Assembly (NCBI GenBank): GCA_021789565.1
Contig: JAJYJL010000611.1
Span: forward strand, 1-5,800
Length of the DNA stretch: 5,800 nt
Direction of reading: 5' to 3'
From: Acidobacteriota bacterium
GTDB taxonomy: Bacteria > Acidobacteriota > Terriglobia > UBA7540
Made by a program: the position numbers and the translations under genes. Positions 1 through 5,800 of the stretch are shown here, piece after piece; the first letter of the stretch is position 1; the number at the start of each line of letters is the position of its first letter. The notes beneath the pieces were generated by a model. It was not told where the DNA came from. It did no database searches and worked only from the letters and a program-made list of their open reading frames with translations.

Positions 1-1
1 C

Positions 2-229
2 CGCACTGAACGCTACAAACTGATTCACTATTTTCTTCCGCCGCAGGAATTCGAGCTTTACGACCTGCAGGAAGATCCCGGTGAGCTTCATAATCTCTAC
101 GGCGATCCGCGCTACACCAAGCTGGCAGCGGATCTCCGCAAGCGCATCGACGAGCTGCGAAAAGAGACCGGCGATGAGTACGAATACCAGACACCCAACG
201 CCTTTGAATACGAGAAACAGAAGTTGTGA
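2..229 (+). CDS. Sulfatase (S1 / arylsulfatase type), C-terminal fragment
   Basis: An open frame enters from the left edge and runs 75 codons to a TGA at 227-229. The visible part begins RTERYKLIHYF and continues with ELYDLQEDPGELHNLY. This pairing (an R-T-x-R-Y-K-L-I strand, then E-L-Y-D-L-x-x-D-P-x-E-x-x-N-L) is the hallmark C-terminal subdomain of formylglycine-dependent S1 sulfatases, which hydrolyse sulfate esters on glycans or aryl substrates. It is followed by a helical stretch (LAADLRKRIDELRKETG) and a polar tail ending EYEKQKL. The catalytic C/S-x-P-x-R motif and the metal ligands lie upstream of the window, so substrate class and activity cannot be judged. Localisation is also unknown, although most relatives are exported. 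The dehydrogenase gene follows after 69 bases with no terminator, which suggests co-transcription. The family call is firm; the exact substrate is unknown. Confidence 0.88.
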   Translation, partial: RTERYKLIHYFLPPQEFELYDLQEDPGELHNLYGDPRYTKLAADLRKRIDELRKETGDEYEYQTPNAFEYEKQKL

Positions 230-283
230 GAGTTCGCGGCTGGTCGTGAATTTACTCTGAGCGTGGCGCCGGAAAGGCCCCAA

Positions 284-288
284 AGGAG
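284..288 (+). promoter_or_regulatory. Shine-Dalgarno site of the SDR gene
   Basis: AGGAG, within AAAGGAG, lies 10 bases before the ATG at 299. This decides the start: the same frame is open back to a GTG at 263, but that codon has no comparable ribosome binding site, and its 12 extra residues (rich in R, P and Q) do not look like an SDR N-terminus. Confidence 0.7.
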
Positions 289-298
289 AAATAGGACC

Positions 299-1108
299 AT
301 GGACTTCGAAGGGAAAGTTGCAATTGTGACGGGCGGCGGGTCAGGAATCGGGAGAGCCTGCTCGCAGGAATTCATTGAAAAGAACGCTGCTGTGGCGGTG
401 GTTGACCGCGACGCCAAAACCGGCGAGGAAACCGCAGCGGATTTGAAGAAGAAGGGCGGCAGGGCTGAGTTCTTCCAGGTGGACGTCTCTTCCGCCGCTG
501 AGGTTGAGAAGTTGATTCCGGAAGTCGCCGCGGCTTTCGGCGGCATCGATATTCTGGTGAACAACGCTGGCATTCAACGATACGGCACGGTCACCACGAC
601 TTCAGAAGAGGAATGGGACGAAGTGCTAAATATCAACCTGAAGGGCGCCTTTCTCATGTCGAAATACGCTGTCCCGCAGATGATCAAACGCGGAGGCGGG
701 TCCATCGTCATCACAGGCTCGGTGCAATCGGTGGCGGCCCAGAGGAACTCGGTCCACTACGTGGTGAGCAAGCACGGTTTGCTGGGGCTGACGCGTTGCC
801 TCGCACTCGACTATGGGAAACAGAACATCCGGGCCAACTGCGTCCTTCCGGGGGCCATCGATACGCCCATGCTGCGATGGGCCGCCAATCTGGACAGCAA
901 TCCTGAAAAAGTTCTGGAAGCCTGCGACAGTCTTCACGTAAGAGGCAGAATGGGGCAGCCGGAGGAAGTGGCCCACGTGATCGTGTTTCTGGCCAGCGAT
1001 CAGGCATCGTTTATGACGGGCTCGGCAGTAATGGTGGAAGGCGGGCTGCTTGTTCCTGTGGGCGGAATGGCTTTTCAGGAATCCGGAACAGGATCAACCA
1101 AAGCGTAA
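299..1108 (+). CDS. Short-chain dehydrogenase/reductase (classical SDR, NAD-preferring, likely sugar-related)
   Basis: This is a 269-residue soluble, presumably cytoplasmic oxidoreductase of the classical SDR family. The Rossmann nucleotide-binding motif TGGGSGIG is at residues 11-18. An acidic residue, D36, at the end of the second beta strand predicts NAD(H) over NADP(H). D62-V63 contacts the adenine ring in the family, and NNAG is at 88-91. The full catalytic tetrad is present: N113, S141, Y154 and K158 (Y-V-V-S-K). The P184-G185 motif and the T189-P190-M191 segment follow. The start at 299 is set by a Shine-Dalgarno site and puts the glycine motif at the usual distance from the N-terminus. 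Length is normal apart from a tail of about 16 residues after the usual G-G-L-L-V-P ending. The S-V-Q-S...Q-R-N stretch and T-P-M-L-R resemble SDRs found near sugar catabolism genes, so oxidation of a free sugar or sugar acid is likely. The substrate cannot be read from sequence. It lies between the sulfatase and the GH38 enzyme, probably in one operon. Confidence 0.93.
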   Translation: MDFEGKVAIVTGGGSGIGRACSQEFIEKNAAVAVVDRDAKTGEETAADLKKKGGRAEFFQVDVSSAAEVEKLIPEVAAAFGGIDILVNNAGIQRYGTVTTTSEEEWDEVLNINLKGAFLMSKYAVPQMIKRGGGSIVITGSVQSVAAQRNSVHYVVSKHGLLGLTRCLALDYGKQNIRANCVLPGAIDTPMLRWAANLDSNPEKVLEACDSLHVRGRMGQPEEVAHVIVFLASDQASFMTGSAVMVEGGLLVPVGGMAFQESGTGSTKA

Positions 1109-1161
1109 GTTTCTTCACTATTTCCCGGACGGTTTCAGCAGGCTTGGACCGAGGACATTAC

Positions 1162-1166
1162 AGGAG
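1162..1166 (+). promoter_or_regulatory. Shine-Dalgarno site of the GH38-like gene
   Basis: AGGAG lies 7 bases before the ATG at 1174, an ideal spacing. It selects this ATG over the in-frame TTG at 1144, and the resulting protein starts directly with a basic n-region and a hydrophobic core typical of a signal peptide. Confidence 0.75.
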
Positions 1167-1173
1167 ACTTGCG

Positions 1174-1266
1174 ATGAAACACAAATCCCTAAATTTGTGG
1201 CGAACTCTGGCGCTGGTGGCTGTTGTACTCGTAACCGTTGGCACGTCACGCGGACCCGCCCGCGCG
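1174..1266 (+). other. Signal peptide of the GH38-like enzyme
   Basis: Residues 1-31 show a basic n-region (K2, H3, K4, R10), a hydrophobic core (L12 to V22, rich in L, A and V) and an A-R-A site at 29-31, with S32-T33-P34 as the likely mature start. There is no cysteine at +1, so Sec/SPase I export is expected rather than a lipoprotein. The R26-G27-P28 stretch after the core is somewhat unusual, so the exact cleavage point is uncertain. There is no twin-arginine motif. Confidence 0.75.
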
Positions 1267-4200
1267 TCTACACCTCAGGCCGCGTGGCAGCCGGTGTGGA
1301 AGATCGGAACCTTCGATCAGTCATCAGCGGAGTTCCAAGCCGGCGCACCCACTGCCCCTGCGGCAACTTACATCATTGGAAAGAGTACGCCGGCCAAAGG
1401 CTGGTTCGCCTTCCAGCCCGGCAGCGGCAACGGCTCATTCGGCCACAAGCCTCATCCTGTGAGCATCGAATTCAATCTTACCGAAAAGCCCCGCGGCATT
1501 TATCAGATGAAAATCGCCCTGCTGGTAGAGCACCCGCGAATTTCCTCCCTGGACGTCAGCATCAATGGGCACACAGGCCGTTTCTATCAACATCCAAAAC
1601 TCAACTACAACATGGGCGACATCAGCGGAGCGTTTTTCCCGGAATATTCCGCGGATACAATCGGCTTTGAATTCCCCTCCAGCCTTCTCGTGCAGGGGAC
1701 CAACAAGATCATCCTCACTGCAATTGATGAACCGTCACCCGGAGACCAGCCAACCGCGGATGGAACTCCGGCTGGCGATTCCGGCGTCGTCTACGACGCC
1801 CTTGAACTGGAACAGCAGCCGGCAGGCCGTTTTGACGCCCGGCAGGTTTCAGCTTCAATCGTCCCCACCGTCTATTACCAAAACATGGGCGGACAACTGC
1901 GGGAGATCGTGAACGTGTACGTCCGCTACAACCAGCAGCCGCAAAAAGGGACCGTTGAACTCGAAATCGGAGGGAAGCGATTTACACAGGCACTGCCCAC
2001 GGACAGGGCCTTTGGCGAACAGAAAGCACAGTTTGTGGTACCGGAGTTTAGCGCTGCCGCCGAGGGGAAAGCCGTCGTTGCAATCAATGGCCATCGAAGA
2101 AGCTTTTCACAACAATTGACGCCCGGGAAGAAATGGACCTTTTTCGTTGTTCCCAATGAGCACTTGGACCTTGGCTACACCGATTACCAGGCAAAGGTGG
2201 CTGAAGTCCATGCACGCGTTCTGGACGAGGCGATGGACCTGATCCGGAAGCACCCCGACTTTCGTTACAGCGTGGACGGCTACTGGGAAATCCAGCAGTT
2301 CCTGGACGGGCGTACGGCTGCCGATAAGGCAAGGCTTGAGAAGATGATCGCCGAGCGCAAGATCTTTATCCCGGCACAGTATGCAAGCGTGCTGACCGGC
2401 TTCCCCACCGCCGAAACGCTGATCCGCTCCCTGTACCCGAGCTACCGCTTCAGCCAGGAGCATAAAACACCGTTCGATTACGCGTCCATCACTGACGTGC
2501 CGTCTTATACGTGGTCCTACGCATCCATCCTTGCAGCGGCCGGGCTGAAATATTTTGTGGCGGCGAGTGACAACTATCGCGGACCCATTCTCGTGCTGGG
2601 ACACTTGAACGAGAGAACTCCCTTCTGGTGGGAAGGGCCTGACGGGGAGAAGATTCTAATGTGGTATTCACGGCACTATCATCAGATGCTGACGCTTTTC
2701 GGCATGCCGCCTCAGGTAGCGGCCGGGCACGATTCACTACCTGTCTTCCTGCAAATGTACGAGCACCCCGGCTACAAATCGGATGCCGTCATACTCTACG
2801 GAACACAACCGGAAAATCAGGACCTCTTCCCTCAGCAGGCAGAGGTGGTGGGTGAATGGAACAAAATTTACGCCTACCCGAAGCTGGAGTACTCGGGTTT
2901 CGCAAGAGCCATGGATTATATTGCCGGGCAATTTGGGAACGACATCCCAACCATCAGCGGTGACGGAGGACCCTACTGGGAAGACGGAATAGCCTCCGAC
3001 GCTAAATACGCAGCCATTGAGAGGGAGAACGAAAGCCGGGCGCTTTCGGCGGAAAAATTCTCGACCATCAGCGCTCTTGTCAATTCGCTCATTGTTCCGG
3101 ACCGAGACAAGCTGCACCGCATGTGGCGAAACATGGTGTTGATGGACGAGCATACGTGGACGTCTTACCAGAGCGTTTCGGACCCCCACAGTAAAGAATC
3201 GGTCGAGCAACTCAAGGTAAAAGACTCCCGCGCCACCCGCGCGCAGTCGCTTGTGGACAACGTCATGCGCCGGAGCATGGGATCGATTGCTGATTCGATT
3301 TCTGCTCCAAGTGGCACGGTGATCGTTTTCAACCCATTGAACTGGCGGCGCAGCACGCTCGTGGAGTTTGATCTTCCCAATGGCAGGGAGCTTGTCGATA
3401 AGACCACGAACAAACCTGTGCCCTATCAGGTGCTCTCGGCCGGCAAGAGTTACCACCGGGTCCGCTTTTTGGCGACGGACGTTCCCGCAGTAGGTTACAA
3501 AGCCTACACGCTGAAAGAAACCAGGGAAACTCCACCCAAGCCGCAATCGACAAAGGTGACCACGCTGGACAGTCCCTACTACAAGGTCGAACTTGACCCC
3601 CAAACGGGGGCCGTGAGGAGTATTCTTGATAAGCAACTGAACAAGGAGCTGGTTGACAAATCCAGCCCCTATCGCTTTGACCAATACATTTACGTCACCG
3701 GGGCCGATCACCTGCCCAATCGCCTGGTGCAATATCGAACCGTTTCACCGCTTCCTCACCTGACGCCCCATCCGTCGGCGGGCGGGCGACTCGTGTCGGT
3801 TTTCAAAACCCCCTATGGCACAGAAGCCCGCATGGTAAGTTCCGCCACAAATACTCCACGCATTGAAACGACAGTCCTGATGTTCAACAACCAAAAAAAG
3901 ATCGAGTTCATCAATCGTATTCAAAAGAAAGAGGTTTTCACCAAGGAAGGTGTCTATTTTGCCTTCCCGTTCGCCATGGCCAACCCCGACTTCCAATATG
4001 AAATTCAAAATGGAGAAGTTGACCCGTCAAAGGATATGCTGCCAGGCGCTGGGCTGGAATGGTTTTCGGTCCAGCATTGGGTCGCGGTTGAACAGGCGGG
4101 GGCTTCGGCTGCGGTGCTCCCGTTGGATGCCTCGATGGTAACCCTGGGCGACATTGCCCGTGGAACCTGGCCCACAAAGTTCGGGCAACGCAAGGGAACC

Positions 4201-4710
4201 ATATTTTCCTATGTTATGAACAACTACTGGGACACGAACTACCGCGGAGGCCAGGGCGGAGATTTCACCTTCCGTTATGTCGTCACAAGCGGAACGGACA
4301 CCAACCCCACGGCGCTAAGCCGTCTCGGCTGGGAATCCATAACCCCAATGGAGATTGATGACATCGTGTCGCAGGATAAAGCCATCAACCTGCCCCGGCC
4401 GCTGAGCGGTCGGGAAAGCAGCTTCCTCAGCATCAGCAATCAGAACGTGATTCTGGATACCTGGAAACAGGCAGAGGACGGCAATGGAACCATCATGCGG
4501 TTTCTGAACATGAGCGATCAACCCGGAGACGTTAAGGTGACAACCCCCTTGCTCGACGTGACTTCAGCCTGGTTGTGTAACGCCATGGAAGCAGGCAACC
4601 AACAGATCACAGATACCAGTGCACATGGGTTCTCGTTCACAATCGCGCCTCACCAGATTGTAACCGTCAGGGTCAACGGTTCTCCGACCGTTCCTCCACC
4701 AGCTATGTGA
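1174..4710 (+). CDS. Secreted GH38-like glycoside hydrolase (alpha-mannosidase superfamily) with N-terminal rhamnogalacturonan-lyase-type carbohydrate-binding domain
   Basis: This 1178-residue exported enzyme is predicted to hydrolyse glycosidic bonds. Domains in order: a signal peptide (1-31); a beta-sandwich at about 42-213 resembling domain III of PL4 rhamnogalacturonan lyases (W-K-I-G-T-F-D at 42-48, Y-Q-M-K-I-A-L from 110, L-L-V-Q-G-T-N at 171-177, V-Y-D-A-L-E-L-E at 206-213); a beta-rich linker at about 220-320; a GH38-type catalytic barrel and helical region at about 325-680; and a C-terminal beta region from about 715 (N-P-L-N-W at 720-724) to the end. The four residues expected for the GH38 zinc site and nucleophile can be placed: H330 and D332 (H-L-D-L-G-Y-T), D441 (T-D-V-P-S-Y-T-W; also the candidate nucleophile) and H660 (D-E-H-T-W). 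Other conserved-looking blocks are W-W-E-G-P-D-G at 485-491 and G-D-G-G around 597. GH38 members are retaining, metal-dependent alpha-mannosidases, but this H-x-D-x-G-Y-T branch is divergent and its substrate is unclear. The frame is intact. The gene starts 65 bases after the SDR, so it is probably in the same operon. Confidence 0.87.
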   Translation: MKHKSLNLWRTLALVAVVLVTVGTSRGPARASTPQAAWQPVWKIGTFDQSSAEFQAGAPTAPAATYIIGKSTPAKGWFAFQPGSGNGSFGHKPHPVSIEFNLTEKPRGIYQMKIALLVEHPRISSLDVSINGHTGRFYQHPKLNYNMGDISGAFFPEYSADTIGFEFPSSLLVQGTNKIILTAIDEPSPGDQPTADGTPAGDSGVVYDALELEQQPAGRFDARQVSASIVPTVYYQNMGGQLREIVNVYVRYNQQPQKGTVELEIGGKRFTQALPTDRAFGEQKAQFVVPEFSAAAEGKAVVAINGHRRSFSQQLTPGKKWTFFVVPNEHLDLGYTDYQAKVAEVHARVLDEAMDLIRKHPDFRYSVDGYWEIQQFLDGRTAADKARLEKMIAERKIFIPAQYASVLTGFPTAETLIRSLYPSYRFSQEHKTPFDYASITDVPSYTWSYASILAAAGLKYFVAASDNYRGPILVLGHLNERTPFWWEGPDGEKILMWYSRHYHQMLTLFGMPPQVAAGHDSLPVFLQMYEHPGYKSDAVILYGTQPENQDLFPQQAEVVGEWNKIYAYPKLEYSGFARAMDYIAGQFGNDIPTISGDGGPYWEDGIASDAKYAAIERENESRALSAEKFSTISALVNSLIVPDRDKLHRMWRNMVLMDEHTWTSYQSVSDPHSKESVEQLKVKDSRATRAQSLVDNVMRRSMGSIADSISAPSGTVIVFNPLNWRRSTLVEFDLPNGRELVDKTTNKPVPYQVLSAGKSYHRVRFLATDVPAVGYKAYTLKETRETPPKPQSTKVTTLDSPYYKVELDPQTGAVRSILDKQLNKELVDKSSPYRFDQYIYVTGADHLPNRLVQYRTVSPLPHLTPHPSAGGRLVSVFKTPYGTEARMVSSATNTPRIETTVLMFNNQKKIEFINRIQKKEVFTKEGVYFAFPFAMANPDFQYEIQNGEVDPSKDMLPGAGLEWFSVQHWVAVEQAGASAAVLPLDASMVTLGDIARGTWPTKFGQRKGTIFSYVMNNYWDTNYRGGQGGDFTFRYVVTSGTDTNPTALSRLGWESITPMEIDDIVSQDKAINLPRPLSGRESSFLSISNQNVILDTWKQAEDGNGTIMRFLNMSDQPGDVKVTTPLLDVTSAWLCNAMEAGNQQITDTSAHGFSFTIAPHQIVTVRVNGSPTVPPPAM

Positions 4711-4750
4711 CCAATGTCGGTGGAGATCCTCGGGTATCGCCATTGCTCAT

Positions 4751-4772
4751 GCCGGGGAGGAGCGACTCCGGC
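4751..4772 (+). repeat. Short GC-rich imperfect hairpin downstream of the GH38-like gene
   Basis: GCCGG at 4751-4755 pairs with CCGGC at 4768-4772. After a two-G bulge, AG (4758-4759) can pair with CT (4766-4767), leaving the loop GAGCGA. It begins 41 bases after the stop codon. It lacks a following T-tract, so it may help transcript 3'-end stability or simply be chance in GC-rich DNA. Confidence 0.3.
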
Positions 4773-4875
4773 AGGAGGGGCACCGTCACCCGGGTGGGCA
4801 AAATCAAGCGGATCCGAGTCAGCGGCTATTAAAGCAATAGTTGGGTAGGGCGAGCCGAGGGCAGGAGTTCAGTGA

Positions 4876-4904
4876 TTGCTGGGCTCCAACCCTGCTGTTA
4901 TACT
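4876..4904 (+). promoter_or_regulatory. Candidate sigma-70-type extended -10 promoter for the debranching-enzyme gene
   Basis: TTGCTG at 4876-4881 (3 of 6 to the -35 consensus) is followed by a 17-base spacer and TATACT at 4899-4904 (5 of 6 to the -10 consensus). The -10 is preceded by TG at 4896-4897 with one base between, giving the extended -10 form TGnTATACT. A transcript would start near 4911, leaving a leader of about 95 bases before the ATG at 5006. No operator-like dyad is obvious next to it. The call rests on pattern match only. Confidence 0.5.
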
Positions 4905-5005
4905 TCTGGCAGAGCAGTTGCGGAACAGAATTATTGGATTTCCAATTAAGTTTGATCTTGCTATGGGTGCCTCGACACATTGCTGGCCAAAGGTAAGCGC
5001 TTTCC

Positions 5006-5800
5006 ATGCCGAAAGAATCCCGCCCGTCAGAAACCGGCTTTCCTGCAAAAACTGAAAATTCGCCGAAATCCCATGTTGCGCGCCGGAGTGTTCCCAACCC
5101 GGACGAGATTGCCGAGTTGGAACGCCTTCTCGGTTTGTGTGAAGTCCAGTCGGTACGGTCTGGAGTTCCCTACCCGCTAGGAGCTACAATTCGGGCTAAC
5201 GGCGTCAATTTTGCTGTGTTCAGCCGCCACGCAACGGGCGTGCGCCTGGACCTCTTCAATCGGCCTGAGGACTCCATGCCCACCCGGACCATCCTGCTGA
5301 ACCCCGCCAGGAACAAGACCGGCGATGTGTGGCACGTGTGGCTGGAGGGCGTCCGACCCGGGCAACTCTATGGCTATCGCTTTGCCGGGCCTTATGCTCC
5401 CCATGAGGGACACCGCTTTAATCCCGACAAGCTTGTGCTAGACACCTGTGCCACGGCGATCTCACCCGTACCCGGCCGGAGTTATCGCAAGGCCCTGGGC
5501 TACGATCCGTCTTCTCCCCTGCGGGACCTGTCGTACTCAACCGAAGATAATGCAGCCACGGCGCCCAAATGCGTGGTGACGCATCCCGATTTTGACTGGC
5601 AGGACGACCAGCCGCTTCGGCTGCCATGGGAATCAACGGTCATCTACGAACTGCACGTGCGGGGCTTTACCGTCCATTCCAGTGCCGGAGTAGAGTTTCC
5701 CGGCACGTACCACGGGCTGACCGAAAAAATCCCTTACCTGAAGGACCTTGGCGTGACAGCAGTGGAGCTGATGCCTGTGCAGGAATTCAACGAATATCAC
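5006..5800 (+). CDS. glgX: Glycogen debranching enzyme (GlgX/TreX/isoamylase group), N-terminal part, cut by the window edge
   Basis: The frame is open from the ATG at 5006 through the last base, giving 265 codons of a protein that in this family is usually around 650-750 residues. A CBM48 (isoamylase N-terminal) domain spans about 55-160: V-P-Y-P-L-G-A-T, N-G-V-N-F-A-V-F-S, then G-Y-R-F-A-G-P-Y at 123-130 and F-N-P-D-K at 138-142. The start of the GH13 barrel follows, with V-I-Y-E-L-H-V-R-G-F-T around 212-222, a G-T-Y-H-G-L segment, and V-E-L-M-P-V-Q-E-F at 253-261. These enzymes hydrolyse alpha-1,6 branch points of glycogen in the cytoplasm. The catalytic Asp and Glu lie beyond the window. 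About 50 polar, low-conservation residues precede the CBM48 domain. A TAA at 4994-4996 makes 5006 the earliest ATG, and only a modest AAAGG at 4989-4993 lies 12 bases upstream, so a later start (for example an in-frame TTG) is possible. GlgX versus TreX cannot be settled from this part. Confidence 0.88.
   Translation, partial: MPKESRPSETGFPAKTENSPKSHVARRSVPNPDEIAELERLLGLCEVQSVRSGVPYPLGATIRANGVNFAVFSRHATGVRLDLFNRPEDSMPTRTILLNPARNKTGDVWHVWLEGVRPGQLYGYRFAGPYAPHEGHRFNPDKLVLDTCATAISPVPGRSYRKALGYDPSSPLRDLSYSTEDNAATAPKCVVTHPDFDWQDDQPLRLPWESTVIYELHVRGFTVHSSAGVEFPGTYHGLTEKIPYLKDLGVTAVELMPVQEFNEYH

Larger units (their letters stand above)
4711..5005. other. Intergenic region between the GH38-like and debranching-enzyme genes
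   Basis: I find no convincing gene in these 295 bases. The first part (to about 4850) is GC-rich and holds a short imperfect hairpin and the 10-base palindrome CACCCGGGTG at 4787-4796. The second part is more AT-rich and holds a promoter candidate. No T-run follows the hairpin, so an intrinsic terminator cannot be claimed. The length and base change suggest that transcription of the upstream genes ends here and that the debranching gene is separately expressed. Confidence 0.6.

Noticed and set aside
224..258. Possible promoter in the sulfatase-SDR gap (TTGTGA ... TACTCT)
   Set aside because: The spacing is about 23 bases and the -10 matches only about half of the consensus; not better than chance.
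263..298. Upstream GTG start extending the SDR by 12 residues
   Set aside because: There is no good ribosome binding site before it, while the ATG at 299 has AGGAG at 10 bases and gives a standard SDR N-terminus.
1144..1173. Upstream TTG start extending the GH38-like protein by 10 residues
   Set aside because: The AGGAG at 1162-1166 would lie inside the coding sequence, and the extra residues would precede an otherwise normal signal peptide.
1050..1670. 206-codon open frame on the + strand spanning the SDR/GH38 junction
   Set aside because: It overlaps the SDR end and the signal peptide region of the GH38-like gene in another frame, has Arg/Pro/His-rich low-complexity composition and no domain; a shadow frame.
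2737..3732. 331-codon open frame on the - strand inside the GH38-like gene
   Set aside because: It lies wholly antisense to a gene with strong family motifs, shows no recognisable domain, and is explained by GC-rich codon use suppressing stop codons on the opposite strand.
4751..4800. Hairpin and CACCCGGGTG palindrome as an intrinsic terminator
   Set aside because: No T-run follows either element and the hairpin stem is short and bulged, so only a hairpin is reported.
4819..5097. 92-codon - strand and 66-codon + strand (4980-5180) open frames around the intergenic region
   Set aside because: No domain or ribosome binding site was seen; the + strand one overlaps the debranching enzyme in another frame and the - strand one covers the promoter candidate.

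Overview
This is a bacterial window of moderately high GC with four protein-coding genes, all on the + strand. Two are cut by the window edges. The gene set fits a polysaccharide-degrading heterotroph. The general look (a secreted carbohydrate enzyme with a long N-terminal accessory domain, an S1-type sulfatase, an SDR dehydrogenase and a GlgX-like debranching enzyme) would suit an Acidobacteriota-like soil or sediment lineage. That placement is an inference from gene style only, because no marker gene is present.

Layout: (1) 2-229 is the C-terminal end of a sulfatase. (2) 299-1108 is a complete NAD-type short-chain dehydrogenase. (3) 1174-4710 is a very large secreted enzyme of 1178 residues. 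It has a signal peptide, then a carbohydrate-binding-like domain resembling domain III of family 4 rhamnogalacturonan lyases, then a linker domain, then a GH38-type (alpha-mannosidase superfamily) catalytic domain and its C-terminal beta region. (4) 4711-5005 is a 295-base gap holding a plausible extended -10 promoter. (5) 5006-5800 is the first 265 codons of a glycogen debranching enzyme (GlgX/TreX/isoamylase group) with a CBM48 domain.

The first three genes are separated by only 69 and 65 bases. The second and third each carry a clear Shine-Dalgarno sequence, and neither gap shows a terminator, so they probably form one transcription unit. A coherent but unproven reading is that the sulfatase desulfates a glycan, the secreted GH38 enzyme releases sugars from it, and the SDR oxidises a released sugar or its derivative. 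The debranching enzyme appears to have its own promoter and belongs to storage alpha-glucan metabolism.

The most noteworthy item is the architecture of the large enzyme: a pectin-lyase-type accessory domain joined to a GH38-like catalytic domain with an H-x-D-x-G-Y-T metal motif. I see no RNA genes, CRISPR arrays, insertion sequences or defence systems, and nothing that amounts to a clearly undescribed system beyond this enzyme and its neighbourhood.
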